Shown piece by piece: positions 32,844 to 41,801 of a stretch of DNA of 64,000 nucleotides (positions are counted from its first letter, which is position 1; the number at the start of each line of letters is the position of its first letter). The translations under genes and the position numbers were made by a program. The notes below the pieces were generated by a model. That model worked only from the letters and a program-made list of their open reading frames with translations. It was not told where the DNA came from and ran no database searches. The DNA comes from Nocardia sp. NBC_00416 (GTDB lineage: Bacteria > Actinomycetota > Actinomycetes > Mycobacteriales > Mycobacteriaceae): NCBI RefSeq assembly GCF_036032445.1, contig NZ_CP107932.1, positions 3,660,501 to 3,724,500 of the forward strand, read 5' to 3'.

Positions 32844-33454
32844 GGTTCGCCGCGCAGGACCGCCATCACGGCGTCGGTGAACGATTGCCCGCCGGTGATG
32901 TAGCCACCTGCCACAGCGCCGACGACGAGGCCGATCGGACCGGTGATGATGCTGAGGAAGCCGAGACCGACGAGGGCGCCGAGCAGGCCGCCCAGCACGG
33001 CGCCGACCGCGACACCGGCGACATTGCGCTGGAGTTCGTCGGTGAGCCGGGTCATCGAGCTGACCGGCCGCATCTCGCCGATGTTCTCGGCGGTGACCGT
33101 CGGGGTCAGTTCGAGTGTCGTACCGTCCGCGCTGATCTCGTGCGCCACGGCCATCTCACTGCCCGAGACCTCGTACTGCAGCGGCACTTCGGCGATGACG
33201 GCGCCGCTGACGGCCTTGAGGATCGCGGTGGCGCCGTCCGGCGTCAGTTCGAACCGGCCGTCCTGCACTTCGGTGGTGATCGTCTGGGTCTTCTGGTCGA
33301 CGCTGGTCTCGTAGGCGACGCCCTGGTCGACGCCCTCGCTCTTGATCTCCGGTGCCGGAGCCGCGGCCGCGGGTTCGGCGTGCACGACGCCGGCGGAAAT
33401 CCCTACAGCGGCAACGGACAGAAGTGCGGTAGCGGCGAAAGTGCCGAACTTCAT
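32840..33454 (-). CDS. Secreted protein with C-terminal glycine-zipper-like helices
   Basis: A 204-residue exported protein with a Sec signal peptide (MKFGTFAATALLSVAAVGISAGVVHA). The middle is beta-rich (VDQKTQTITTEVQDGRFELTPDG), and the end holds two apolar Gly-rich helices (VAGVAVGAVLGGLLGALVGLGFL and GPIGLVVGAVAGGYITGG) which may insert in a membrane. The ATG at 33454 has AGAAGGA at 9 bases. It is the first gene of a two-gene operon with the Cys-rich anchor protein. Function unknown. Confidence 0.75.
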   Translation of the reverse strand: MKFGTFAATALLSVAAVGISAGVVHAEPAAAAPAPEIKSEGVDQGVAYETSVDQKTQTITTEVQDGRFELTPDGATAILKAVSGAVIAEVPLQYEVSGSEMAVAHEISADGTTLELTPTVTAENIGEMRPVSSMTRLTDELQRNVAGVAVGAVLGGLLGALVGLGFLSIITGPIGLVVGAVAGGYITGGQSFTDAVMAVLRGEP

Positions 33455-33966
33455 TACGCTCAATCCTTCTCACGTGAACCGACCGAGGGCCGGGCGGCTG
33501 CGATTTCACTTCGCGCACAGGACCATACCGATATTCGGAGTTCGAGTGCATATCAGTAATTAACAGGAGAATTAATCCTTTAAATTGCTACCGAATAACC
33601 GTGTGGCCGGGCTCGAATTCCCGGATACTCGTCGCTTTCAACGGTTATAGGACTCTGCGATATCTCCGCGACATCGCCGCCGGAGCCTGCAGCATTCCCC
33701 TGGCAATCAGCCAGGGCCGATAACATTTACGCACCGTTATTCACGAGATGGCACGCAGGTGTTACACACCAGCCGATATGTGCCAGTCATCGACCGCCCC
33801 ACGAACGACGGCCCGCGACGGTTTATCAGCACCGGGAAGCCCGGACCGGCGACACCAACCGGGACTACTTCGTGACCGGCGAGGACTGTGCCGAGCGGCC
33901 GGGAAGTGCTCCACTACTTACAGGACGTTCCACCGCGTACGCATCGTCGATACGAGCGGAGCAGCC
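33455..33966. other. Divergent promoter region, AT-rich core
   Basis: About 510 bases without a gene. Around 33545-33600 the sequence is strongly AT-rich (CAGTAATTAACAGG, AATTAATCCTTTAAATTGC), which stands out in this genome and probably holds divergent promoters or a binding site. No ribosome site or convincing small frame was seen. Confidence 0.4.
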
Positions 33967-34389
33967 ATGACGACCGCAGGAAATCTCTGTCTCGCGGGCA
34001 CCGCCCTCGCGCTCGCCGCCGCGCTCGGGCCGATGCCCACGGCCTCGGCCGCCGTCACCAGCGTGAGCGTATCCGGCGGTTTCGGCCTCGGTTTCGTCCA
34101 GTACGGGACGAGCTGCACCTACACCGTCACAGTTCTCGGCGACAGCGTTGGCTCGCTCACCGACTCGGTGGACGGACAGCCCGGCGGCGGCACCTTCGGG
34201 CCGGTCGAGCAGGTGTCCCCCGGCAAGTTCACCGCCGACTGGGCCCCCACGGCGCCCGGCAGGCATCTGGTGGCGGCCGACGGCGTGGCCGACGAAGTGA
34301 ACGTGGCCCGGGGCTACGACTTCGGCATCATCTGCTTCACCCTCCCCGAGTATCTGGAGGTACCGGGGCTGGTGTCCGACGGAAGGTGA
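33967..34389 (+). CDS. Secreted Ig-like small protein, unknown function
   Basis: A 140-residue protein with a Sec signal peptide (MTTAGNLCLAGTALALAAALGPMPTASA). The mature part, ending near residue 140, is predicted all-beta: SVSGGFGLGFVQYGTSCTYTV, then PGKFTADWAPTAPGRHLVAA, an Ig/FN-like pattern seen in other small exported proteins of this group. Two cysteines (CTY, ICF) may pair. ATG at 33967 chosen for the signal peptide. Confidence 0.75.
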   Translation: MTTAGNLCLAGTALALAAALGPMPTASAAVTSVSVSGGFGLGFVQYGTSCTYTVTVLGDSVGSLTDSVDGQPGGGTFGPVEQVSPGKFTADWAPTAPGRHLVAADGVADEVNVARGYDFGIICFTLPEYLEVPGLVSDGR

Positions 34390-34435
34390 GCGAGGGGACC
34401 GGCACCCGCGCGGACCTGTGACGCTTCCAGTGCGC

Positions 34436-34459
34436 TTGACAGAATCCGTACTTTTGACA
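34436..34459 (+). promoter_or_regulatory. Tandem TTGACA direct repeat upstream of the SDR gene
   Basis: TTGACAGAATCCG (34436) and TTGACAGACTCCG (34454) form an 18-base direct repeat, 12 of 13 bases equal, ending about 50 bases before the SDR start. Either copy can serve as a -35 element, or the pair is an operator. Confidence 0.5.
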
Positions 34460-34515
34460 GACTCCGACGAAATCGCCCGGGACGGTAGTCGGCGGGTCGG
34501 ACGAAGGGATTTCGG

Positions 34516-35379
34516 ATGGGTGTCTACGCGGTCACGGGGGCAGCGTCGGGGATGGGCAAGGCGGTAGCCGACAAGCTGACGGCCGCGGGCCACCGCGTGA
34601 TCGGCGTGGACATCCAGGAAACCGATATCGTCGCCGATCTGTCCACCGCCGAAGGCCGGCGCACCGCGATCGACGGAGTGCTGACCGCCGCGGACGGCCT
34701 GCTCGACGGAGCCGTACTCGCCGCCGGACTCGGCCCGGTGCCCGATCCCGCACGACTGCCGGTGATCGCGGCCGTGAACTACCTCGGCGTGGTCGACCTC
34801 CTCGAAGGGTGGCGACCCGCACTCGCCGCGACCGGCGCCGCGCGGGTAGTCGCGTTCGGCAGCAATTCGGCCACCACCGTCCCCGCGGTACCCGGTCGCA
34901 CCGTGCGTGCTTTCCTGGCCGGAGACACCGAACGCGCCGTCCGCACGGTGAAGATATTCGGCAAACAGGCCGCGCCGTTCGTCTACGCCGCCTCCAAGAT
35001 CGCGGTGAGCCGCTGGGTCCGCCGGCACGCGGTCGGGCCGGAATGGGCCGGGGCGGGCATCCGGCTCAACGTCATCGCCCCCGGCGCGATACTGACCCCG
35101 CTGCTCGAACGCCAGCTCGCGTCCCCGGCCGAAGCCAAGGCGATCAACGCTTTCCCCGTGCCCACCGGCGGTTTCGGCAAACCGGAGCACATCGCCGAAT
35201 GGGTGTGCATGATGCTATCGCCCGCGGCCGAATTCCTTTGCGGCAGTGTGGTCTTCGTCGACGGCGGCACCGACGCCTACTTCCGTCCCGACGACTGGCC
35301 ACGGGCGGTCCCACTCCGCCGAATCGTGGGCTATCTCCGCCGGTTCCGGGGTTTCCGGGCGACCCGGCGCGCGCAGTGA
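34516..35379 (+). CDS. Short-chain dehydrogenase/reductase
   Basis: A 287-residue SDR, somewhat long. The cofactor motif TGAASGMG starts at residue 7, the catalytic YAASK at about 156, with Ser in FGSNSATT. The end NVIAPGAILTPLL and CGSVVFVDGGTDA is typical of the classical group and resembles mycobacterial SDRs with 3-alpha/20-beta hydroxysteroid dehydrogenase annotation; the substrate is open. A basic tail (RRIVGYLRRFRGFRATRRAQ) is unusual. Confidence 0.88.
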   Translation: MGVYAVTGAASGMGKAVADKLTAAGHRVIGVDIQETDIVADLSTAEGRRTAIDGVLTAADGLLDGAVLAAGLGPVPDPARLPVIAAVNYLGVVDLLEGWRPALAATGAARVVAFGSNSATTVPAVPGRTVRAFLAGDTERAVRTVKIFGKQAAPFVYAASKIAVSRWVRRHAVGPEWAGAGIRLNVIAPGAILTPLLERQLASPAEAKAINAFPVPTGGFGKPEHIAEWVCMMLSPAAEFLCGSVVFVDGGTDAYFRPDDWPRAVPLRRIVGYLRRFRGFRATRRAQ

Positions 35380-35472
35380 GACACCACCGGCAGGGCCGGT
35401 CATCCGAACCGGGATCGGTGGCCTACAACATCCCGGTGGATACTCGCGTGCGCACCGGGTGTTCCGAGCGGT

Positions 35473-36180
35473 TCAGGCGGGTTCGATCGGTGATTCGGGA
35501 AGCTGCAACGCGTTGAACCAGATCCAGTTCAGCGTGTCGAGCAACGTGTCGAAGCCGACCTTCTCACCCTCCACGAACACCAGATACGCCATCTTGCTCA
35601 CCATGCTCGACAGGGCCAGCGCCGTGACCCGCGGATCCAGTCGCGGAGTGACCAGGCCCCGGGCCTGCAGGTCCCGGATCAGCGCGGCATTGCGGTCGAT
35701 GAACGCCGAGGCACGCTCGGCCCGCAGCGCCGCGAACTGCTGATCGATCCGCGCCACCTGTTCGAGCACGGCCATCAACCGCGCGTTGCGGCGATAGGAC
35801 CGCAGATATTCGCGGTTGGCCGCGGCGATCCATTCGCGGGGATCGGCACTGCCGCCCCGGGCCCGGACGTGCGGATGCAGCATCTCCTCACGCATCTGCT
35901 CGACGACCTCGGCGAAGATCTCTTCCTTGCCGTCGAAATGGGTGTAGAACGAACCCGACGCCACGCCCGCGGTCTTGGTGATGTCGTTGATCCGGGCGTC
36001 GACGAAACCGTCGGCTTCGAAAACCGTGCGCGCGGCGGCGATCAGGGCCGCACGGGTGCGGATCCCGCGCCGGCTCTTCGGGGCCGGGCGGGTCGCCCGG
36101 CCGGCGGGTGGCGCGACCGGCGAGTCCGTCGCCCCGCCCGCGGAAATACTGTCCTCCTGGGCCTTCACCAGCTCACTCAC
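35473..36180 (-). CDS. TetR/AcrR family transcriptional regulator
   Basis: A 235-residue regulator with a 40-residue basic/Pro-rich start and the helix-turn-helix INDITKTAGVASGSFYTHFDGKEEIF (about 63-88). The GTG start at 36180 has AGGAC very close; a shorter start is possible. It is followed upstream on the same strand by the thioesterase and acyl-CoA dehydrogenase genes and faces the SDR gene, so it probably controls this lipid-type cluster. Confidence 0.85.
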   Translation of the reverse strand: MSELVKAQEDSISAGGATDSPVAPPAGRATRPAPKSRRGIRTRAALIAAARTVFEADGFVDARINDITKTAGVASGSFYTHFDGKEEIFAEVVEQMREEMLHPHVRARGGSADPREWIAAANREYLRSYRRNARLMAVLEQVARIDQQFAALRAERASAFIDRNAALIRDLQARGLVTPRLDPRVTALALSSMVSKMAYLVFVEGEKVGFDTLLDTLNWIWFNALQLPESPIEPA

Positions 36181-36273
36181 TGTCCTGGGGCGGTCTGTCT
36201 CGGGCTGCCGTGGATGGTAACAGCCGTCCGACCCGGATCCGGCCGCCCCGGACCGGGCCGGGAAACCCGGTGG

Positions 36274-37050
36274 TCACGCGGGGAACAGCCGACCTGTCGC
36301 CAGCGTGGTGATCCGATCGGCGTTCCCCGAGTCGCGCAGGGTCGCTCGTCCGACATCGGCCCGCAGCGTCGCGTCGGCCACCACCGGCCCGATCCGGGCG
36401 GGCTGCAGATAGCGCAGTCCGAGGGTGCTCAGGGTGGCGCCGGGCGCCAGCGACAGGATCGCCTCTTCCGCGGCGAGCGCTATCAGTCCCCCGTTGACCG
36501 TGCGCGAGGCGTTCAGGCCGTCGTCGGTACGCGGCAGCACCGCGGTGCCCGGGCCGCTGCGCGCGCAGCCGGCCCGTTCGGCCAGCGGTACCGACAGCAG
36601 GCGATCGGAGACCGGCATATCGATGCTCAGCTCCGGGGGCAGCCGCAACTCCTCGTTCGGGGACACCATGAACGACCCGCCACCGAAGGCGAAGGGTTCG
36701 CCGTCCACGCTCCATTCGACCTCCGCGACGAAGACCGAGCGTCCCGCTTTGATCTTGCGCCCCACCGCCCTGATCTCACCGGACCCCGGCGCCGGACGGT
36801 AGAGGTGCACATCGAGTTCGAGGGTGACCGGCACCCGCGGCCCCAGGGTGAGCGCCGCCAGCAGACCGGTCACGGTATCGGTCCAGGCGGCGAGCACCGA
36901 GGTGCGCAACCGCTCGGTTCCGGGCACGTGCAGCTGCGGGGTGATGATCGCCGACCCGTGCAGTTCGTCGCCGGCCAGTGTGGTGGCGAAGCCCAGCTCC
37001 AGCAGGATGTGGCGCCGTCGCCGCGATTCGCTTCCGGTCTCGACCGTCAT
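36274..37050 (-). CDS. Double-hotdog acyl-CoA thioesterase-like protein
   Basis: A 258-residue protein of the PaaI/TesB-like kind with two hotdog repeats: the first with VLAAWTDTVTGLLAALTLGPRVPVTLELDVHLYRPA and the second with NGGLIALAAEEAILSLAPG. It probably hydrolyses or binds acyl-CoA thioesters. The ATG at 37050 follows GGAGGCAATC. Lies between the acyl-CoA dehydrogenase and TetR genes, all on the minus strand. Confidence 0.75.
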   Translation of the reverse strand: MTVETGSESRRRRHILLELGFATTLAGDELHGSAIITPQLHVPGTERLRTSVLAAWTDTVTGLLAALTLGPRVPVTLELDVHLYRPAPGSGEIRAVGRKIKAGRSVFVAEVEWSVDGEPFAFGGGSFMVSPNEELRLPPELSIDMPVSDRLLSVPLAERAGCARSGPGTAVLPRTDDGLNASRTVNGGLIALAAEEAILSLAPGATLSTLGLRYLQPARIGPVVADATLRADVGRATLRDSGNADRITTLATGRLFPA

Positions 37051-37178
37051 GGATTGCCTCCTTGTGCCCGTCCGGCCGGCGGCTGATGTTCAACGGACTC
37101 GACCGGACATATCCAACGTATCGGGCGGTGGGTCGGTACGCCCCGGCCAGGTCGGTGGATTCGCGGCCCCGGACGCCC

Positions 37179-38411
37179 TCAGCTTCCGGCGGCTTCGGCG
37201 GCCGCGCGGGCCTTACCGAGTTCGGCCCGGGCGATCGTCAGTTTGTGGACCTCGTCGGGACCGTCGGCGATCCGCAGGGTGCGCAGATGGGCGTACATGC
37301 TGGCCAGCGGGAAATCCTCGGTGACCCCGGCCGCGCCGTACACCTGGATCGCGCGATCCACGATCCGCAGCGCCATCACCGGTGCCGCGATCTTGATCGC
37401 GGCGATCTCGGTACGCGCCTCCTTGTTGCCGACGGTATCCATCATCCAGGCCGTTTTCAGGGTGAGCAGCCGCGCCTGTTCGATATCGATCCGGGCTTCG
37501 GCGATCCAGTCCCGGATATTGGCGCGTTCACTGACCTTGCGGCCGAAGGTGGTCCGGGAATCGGCGCGGGCGCACATGAGCTCCAGTGCGCGTTCGGCCA
37601 TTCCGATCGCGCGCATGGCATGGTGGATCCGGCCGGGGCCGAGCCGCGCCTGGCTGATCGCGAACCCCTCGCCCTCCCCCTTCAGCACATCGGTCAGCGG
37701 CACCCGGACATCGGTGAAATCGATTTCGGCGTGACCTTCGCGATCGACATACCCGAAGACCGGCAGATTACGCACGACGGTGACACCCGGCGCGTCGATC
37801 GGCACCACCATCATCGATTGCTGCCGGTGTTTCGGCGCGTCCGGATCGGTCTTGCCCATCACGATGAGCACTTTGCAGTGCGCGTGCATGGCGTTGGAGG
37901 CGAACCATTTGCGGCCGTTGAGCACGTAGTCGTCGCCGTCGCGCTCCATCCGCATTTCCACGTTCGTCGCATCGGAACTGGCGACCCCGGGCTCGGTCAT
38001 CGCGAACGCGGACCGGATGGTTCCGTCGAGCAACGGTTCGAGCCAGCGCTGTTTGTGCTCCTCGGTACCGAAGAGGGTGAACACCTCCATATTGCCGGTG
38101 TCGGGGGCCGAACAGTTGCACGCCTCGGGCGCGAGCGCCGGGCTGCGGCCCATGATCTCGGCCAGCGGCGCGTACTCCAGGTTGGTCAGGCCGGGGCCCC
38201 ATTCCGGATGCGGATGGAACAGATTCCACAGGTCGCGCTTCTTGGCCTCGATCTTGAGGTCCTCGAGGACCTGCGGCTGATGATGCGGATCGCCCGCCGC
38301 GGCCATCTGCTCGGCGTACACCGGCTCGGCCGGGTAGACGCATTCGTCCATGAACGTGAGCAGGGTGCGTCGGTACTCCCGGGCACGCTCGGTCGAGGTG
38401 AACAGTTCCAC
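37179..38411 (-). CDS. Acyl-CoA dehydrogenase
   Basis: A 410-residue FAD enzyme of beta-oxidation-type chemistry. SAFAMTEPGVASSDATNVEMRM is the FAD-binding middle domain, NGRKWFASNA follows, and the C-terminal helical domain has QVYGAAGVTEDFPLASMYAHLR and IADGPDEVHKLTIAR. The catalytic base of this branch could not be assigned safely. The GTG at 38411 has GGAG at 6 bases and gives the family start ELFTSTERAREYRRTL; a longer TTG start at 38501 would lie inside a perfect palindrome and is unlikely. Confidence 0.92.
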   Translation of the reverse strand: MELFTSTERAREYRRTLLTFMDECVYPAEPVYAEQMAAAGDPHHQPQVLEDLKIEAKKRDLWNLFHPHPEWGPGLTNLEYAPLAEIMGRSPALAPEACNCSAPDTGNMEVFTLFGTEEHKQRWLEPLLDGTIRSAFAMTEPGVASSDATNVEMRMERDGDDYVLNGRKWFASNAMHAHCKVLIVMGKTDPDAPKHRQQSMMVVPIDAPGVTVVRNLPVFGYVDREGHAEIDFTDVRVPLTDVLKGEGEGFAISQARLGPGRIHHAMRAIGMAERALELMCARADSRTTFGRKVSERANIRDWIAEARIDIEQARLLTLKTAWMMDTVGNKEARTEIAAIKIAAPVMALRIVDRAIQVYGAAGVTEDFPLASMYAHLRTLRIADGPDEVHKLTIARAELGKARAAAEAAGS

Positions 38412-38485
38412 GAGAACTCCGATCTTCGGGGCGCGGCTCGATGCGCCGGCGGCAGCCGTTCGATGCTCTCCGACGGTAAACGAAC

Positions 38486-38501
38486 TTGAATCCGGATTCA
38501 A
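38486..38501. promoter_or_regulatory. Perfect 16-bp palindrome upstream of the acyl-CoA dehydrogenase
   Basis: TTGAATCCGGATTCAA is an uninterrupted 8+8 palindrome 75 bases before the dehydrogenase start. It is the form expected of a TetR-family operator; the nearby TetR gene (35473) is the natural candidate. Confidence 0.65.
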
Positions 38502-38508
38502 CTATTTT

Positions 38509-38660
38509 GGCGCCGCCTGCGGCGTCGCGGGGGTCGAGGCCCCCTTGGTCCCGGCGTTCAGCCCTCGAGACTCGAGGCTTCGCCTCATGCGCTTTCGAGG
38601 ACTGAACGCCGGGACGGGCCTCAACCCTTCGGGGGTGCCTCGCTGAACTCGGCTCCAGGG
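38509..38660. repeat. Structured repeat, copy 2
   Basis: Same architecture and orientation as copy 1 at 25470-25647. Outer stem 38531-38542 with 38616-38627 (GAGGCCC/GGGCCTC core); main stem GTCCCGGCGTTCAG (38548-38561) with CTGAACGCCGGGAC (38602-38615), 14 perfect pairs; continuation CCTCGA/TCGAGG; apical GAGGC-TTC-GCCTC. The unpaired GACTC and ATGCGCT segments and both flanks (GGCGCCGCCTGCGGCG and GCCTCGCTGAACTCGGC) agree with copy 1. It lies between the P450 end and the acyl-CoA dehydrogenase promoter. Confidence 0.8.
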
Positions 38661-38775
38661 TCGCGTCTCGCATACGGAACGGACCCACCGGGTGATCGAC
38701 GGCCCGGCGCGAAGCCGACCTGGTGGCCGATCCGTTCTTCCGATGAACCTCGCGAAGGCGGCGTCCGAGCTCGCG

Positions 38776-40059
38776 TCAGGCCCGGATAGCGGGGCGGGCG
38801 GAACCGTCCCCGAATCCCAGCAGGGGCGCGCCCGGCGGGAAGGTCACCGGCAGTGCGGACAGGGACCGGTGAAAAGGTCCCGGCCGCCAGGCGGGCTCTC
38901 CGTCGGGGAATTCCGCGCGCATCTCCGGCAATGCGTCCAGCAGCTGATCGATGGCCCCTTCGGCGACGATGTAGGCCAGCGACTGCGCGGGGCAGGCGTG
39001 CGGACCGAGGCCCCAGGCCAGATGGGCGCGGTTACCCGTCAACTCCGACGCCCGGATGGACGGGTCGTTGTTGCAGGCGGCCATGCTTATCACGACCGGC
39101 TGATGGGCGGGCAGCCACACATCGTCGAGCAGGATGGGCATCCGCGGATAGGTGATCAGCAGATTCGCCAGCGGCGGGTCGTTGAACAACACCTCGTCCA
39201 GGGCGTCGCGTGAAGTCAAGTTCCCCCCCAGCACGCTGCCGCCGAACCGCTCGTCGGTGAGGATCAGCAGCAGGGTGTTGACGATCAGGTTCAGTTCGAA
39301 CTCGATCCCGGTGCCGTACACCTGCGAGACATGGTGGGACACCTCCTCCTCGGTCAGCGCGACCGGATGCTGCAGCAGCACCGAGGTGATATCACGACCC
39401 GGCTCCGCACCTTTGAGCTGCACCAGATTCATCAGGGCCTCACCCAGCATCCGGCTACCCGCTTCGGCGTCCACCCCCTCCAGGAGGGCGGCGGTCCCGG
39501 CGGCGACCTGCTGTCCGATCTCCGGCGGGCACCCGAGCAGATAGTTGATCACCTGGAAGGCCAGCGGGAACACGTACTGCTGGATCAGTTCGGCGTGGCC
39601 GTCCTGACAGAACGAGTTGATCAGCGGGCCGGCGATGTTCTCGACGACGGTGTGGATCGCGTACATATCCACTTCGTCCATACTCGCCGTGATCGCCTGC
39701 CGGTAGCGCACGAACTCCTGACCGGCGCAGCGGCTGGCCATCGGCCGCCACTCCAGCAGCGGCAGGATCGGGCATTCGGCCGGAATATCCTTCTGCCACG
39801 TGCGCGGATCGGCCGGGAAACGCTCCGGATCGTTGAGCACGCGCAGCGCGGTCGAATAACCGATCACCAGGGTGGCCGGCACCCCGGGCGCCAGCTCCAC
39901 CGGCGCCAGCGACCCGTACCTGGCGCGCATCTCGCGGTACACCCGATGCGGGTCGGCGGCGAACTCCGGAAGGTACAGCGGAACCCGCGGATCATCGGAA
40001 TCGATCGGCGAACCGTGCACGACCGGGTGGGCTTGTCTTCGGTAGTCCGAGGTAGTCAA
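38776..40059 (-). CDS. Atypical cytochrome P450 lacking the ExxR arginine (CYP157-like)
   Basis: A 427-residue P450. The heme loop WGLGPHACPAQSLA (Cys357) is intact. The K-helix, normally ExxR, reads EVLF (Glu290 to Phe293), and the I-helix lacks the AGxxT acid-alcohol pair (GTGIEFE near 250). Loss of the ExxR arginine is known from the Streptomyces CYP157 family, whose members sit in conservon operons. No conservon kinase, roadblock or GTPase genes are near. The start is a TTG at 40059 with GGAG 8 bases upstream; other starts are possible. Confidence 0.85.
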   Translation of the reverse strand: MTTSDYRRQAHPVVHGSPIDSDDPRVPLYLPEFAADPHRVYREMRARYGSLAPVELAPGVPATLVIGYSTALRVLNDPERFPADPRTWQKDIPAECPILPLLEWRPMASRCAGQEFVRYRQAITASMDEVDMYAIHTVVENIAGPLINSFCQDGHAELIQQYVFPLAFQVINYLLGCPPEIGQQVAAGTAALLEGVDAEAGSRMLGEALMNLVQLKGAEPGRDITSVLLQHPVALTEEEVSHHVSQVYGTGIEFELNLIVNTLLLILTDERFGGSVLGGNLTSRDALDEVLFNDPPLANLLITYPRMPILLDDVWLPAHQPVVISMAACNNDPSIRASELTGNRAHLAWGLGPHACPAQSLAYIVAEGAIDQLLDALPEMRAEFPDGEPAWRPGPFHRSLSALPVTFPPGAPLLGFGDGSARPAIRA

Positions 40060-40167
40060 GGACGAAACTCCATGCCGTTCGGGGGTGGGGCCGATGGTTT
40101 TCCATCGGCCGGTCCCGGTTCGAGGCTCCTCCTGCGAACTGCTGACTCGAGCCGGAACCCCGCGATG

Positions 40168-40212
40168 GTACGACATCACTATTGCATGTGTTCGCTTTCA
40201 AATATGTTGTAC
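40168..40212. promoter_or_regulatory. AT-rich region with inverted repeat upstream of the P450
   Basis: GTACGACAT (40168-40176) and ATGTTGTAC (40204-40212) match as an inverted repeat in 8 of 9 positions around an AT-rich core. It lies about 110 bases upstream of the P450 start and probably marks its promoter. The gap 40060-40332 holds no gene. Confidence 0.4.
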
Positions 40213-40332
40213 GCCCGTCCTTTTCGGGCATTTCATGGGACTAGTCCGCACATTCGGGACCCCGGACCACGGTCGGCGGAAAGGGGTGCGGCCGAGGCCC
40301 GGGCATCGAAAAGCTCAGCCCCCGGCCGCTTT

Positions 40333-41505
40333 TCAGACACCCAGCGCATCCAGGGATTCATTGTCGTCGATCGCCGTGGTGATCCGTCGCATCAAGGTGA
40401 GACAGGTTTCGGTCGACTGCATCCGGGGCTGATAGGCCGCGCGCCCGATCGTGAAGGCCCATGCCGCGTACGCGAACATCGACTGCTGCCGGTAGATCAG
40501 CCACGCGTCGTCGAAGGCCGGCGCCGCACCGCCGGCCAGGGACAATTCCTCCAGGTACGCCGCGAGCAGATCCGGTGCCCACGCCCGCCGGTCCTCGGGT
40601 TCGCATCCGGAATTGACCGTGTAGGCGAAATCGTGCCCCCACCCGCCGCGCATGACGACCTGCCAGTCGACATAACCCATCCGCCCCTCGGCGGTCCGGT
40701 AGGTCTGCCCGATATGCGGGTCGCCGTGCAGCAGCGTATGCGGCAGATCACGGGTCGCCATGTCCACAGCCCGCTCCACCCCGGCCCACAGGCGCGCCGC
40801 CTGCCCTTTCAGGTTTTCCGGAACCACCTCGTCGGCCCGCTCCAGGCCCACCGCGCAGCGGGTCTTCATATCGATCGCCGCGAGATAGGCGCGCAGCGCC
40901 TCATTGGTCGTCTTGAGCACCTCGATCGCGGGATCCTCCCAGTACGTCCCGTGCACACGCGCGAGATTGCGGACCAGGTCCTCCATCTCGTCCCGGCCGA
41001 TCGGCGCGGTGGGTTCGCTGAACACCGCACCCCGGGTCGCGGCGATATCCTCCATCAGCGCGATCGACCGCCACGAGGCGGGATCGGAGGCGCCCCAGTA
41101 ACCGAGCGGCGCCTGGATATCGAGCTTCGGCCGGAAATCCCGGAAGAACCGGGTCTCACCGTCGATCATCTTCCCGCCGCCCAGCAGAATGCGCTGACTC
41201 AGCGATGTCGTGGTCTTGGCGAACAAGGCCTCCGGCAGCCCGGCCGTCTTCCCGGCGTCGTTGTACTCCACCCGTATGGCCACCCGGGTGGAGGTGCCGC
41301 TGCTGCCGCCCGCGATGTCGAACGAGACCACCTCGGCGCCGGGCGTCTCCCGGCACAGCACCGCGGTCAGCCATTCGGCCGTGAGCGCGGCGCCGGACGC
41401 GGGCACGTCCGCTATCGCGCGCGCCCGGTGCCCGGTGATCTTCTCTCCGAGAATATGCCCGCCGACCGCGGCGAGCCGACCGAGCAGCCAGAGCTTGTGA
41501 TTCAT
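40333..41505 (-). CDS. APH-fold kinase-like protein (aminoglycoside/CHK kinase type)
   Basis: A 390-residue protein with the phosphotransferase fold. The catalytic loop is TLLHGDPHIGQTY (about 268), with the expected Asp, but Gln replaces the usual Asn; the metal-binding Asp follows in GYVDWQVV. An N-terminal segment SGTSTRVAIRVEYND and lysine in LFAKTTTSL complete the nucleotide site. Resembles the choline/ecdysteroid kinase-like group rather than resistance enzymes. The ATG at 41505 follows GTGAGGCGG. Confidence 0.8.
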   Translation of the reverse strand: MNHKLWLLGRLAAVGGHILGEKITGHRARAIADVPASGAALTAEWLTAVLCRETPGAEVVSFDIAGGSSGTSTRVAIRVEYNDAGKTAGLPEALFAKTTTSLSQRILLGGGKMIDGETRFFRDFRPKLDIQAPLGYWGASDPASWRSIALMEDIAATRGAVFSEPTAPIGRDEMEDLVRNLARVHGTYWEDPAIEVLKTTNEALRAYLAAIDMKTRCAVGLERADEVVPENLKGQAARLWAGVERAVDMATRDLPHTLLHGDPHIGQTYRTAEGRMGYVDWQVVMRGGWGHDFAYTVNSGCEPEDRRAWAPDLLAAYLEELSLAGGAAPAFDDAWLIYRQQSMFAYAAWAFTIGRAAYQPRMQSTETCLTLMRRITTAIDDNESLDALGV

Positions 41506-41801
41506 TTCCGCCTCACTTTCCGGATGCGCGAGATACCGCGCACCGTGCCGGACCATCCGGTCCGGGCTTTCTATCGCATCGACGATTCTCGATCTTGCGC
41601 CATATTCCCAGTGCCGGAATGGGTTTCGACCGAAAGATATCCGGCCGACGGTTTCGGGCACACCGCCGGACCATCGAGACGGGCCGACGAGACGGGGCCG
41701 CGCGGCCCGATACCAGAACGAGACGCCGCGCACGCCGGAACCCGGCCGGAGCGGGAAATATAATCGGGTCACCGACCACAGTCGACGAAAGACGCCCTCG
41801 T

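Noticed and set aside
33865..35190. Long minus-strand frame opposite the secreted protein and SDR genes
   Set aside because: The SDR and signal-peptide frames on the plus strand carry the family motifs; the opposite frame is a shadow.
38776..40059. Conservon (cvn) locus
   Set aside because: None of the sensor kinase, roadblock, DUF742 or GTPase genes is present.
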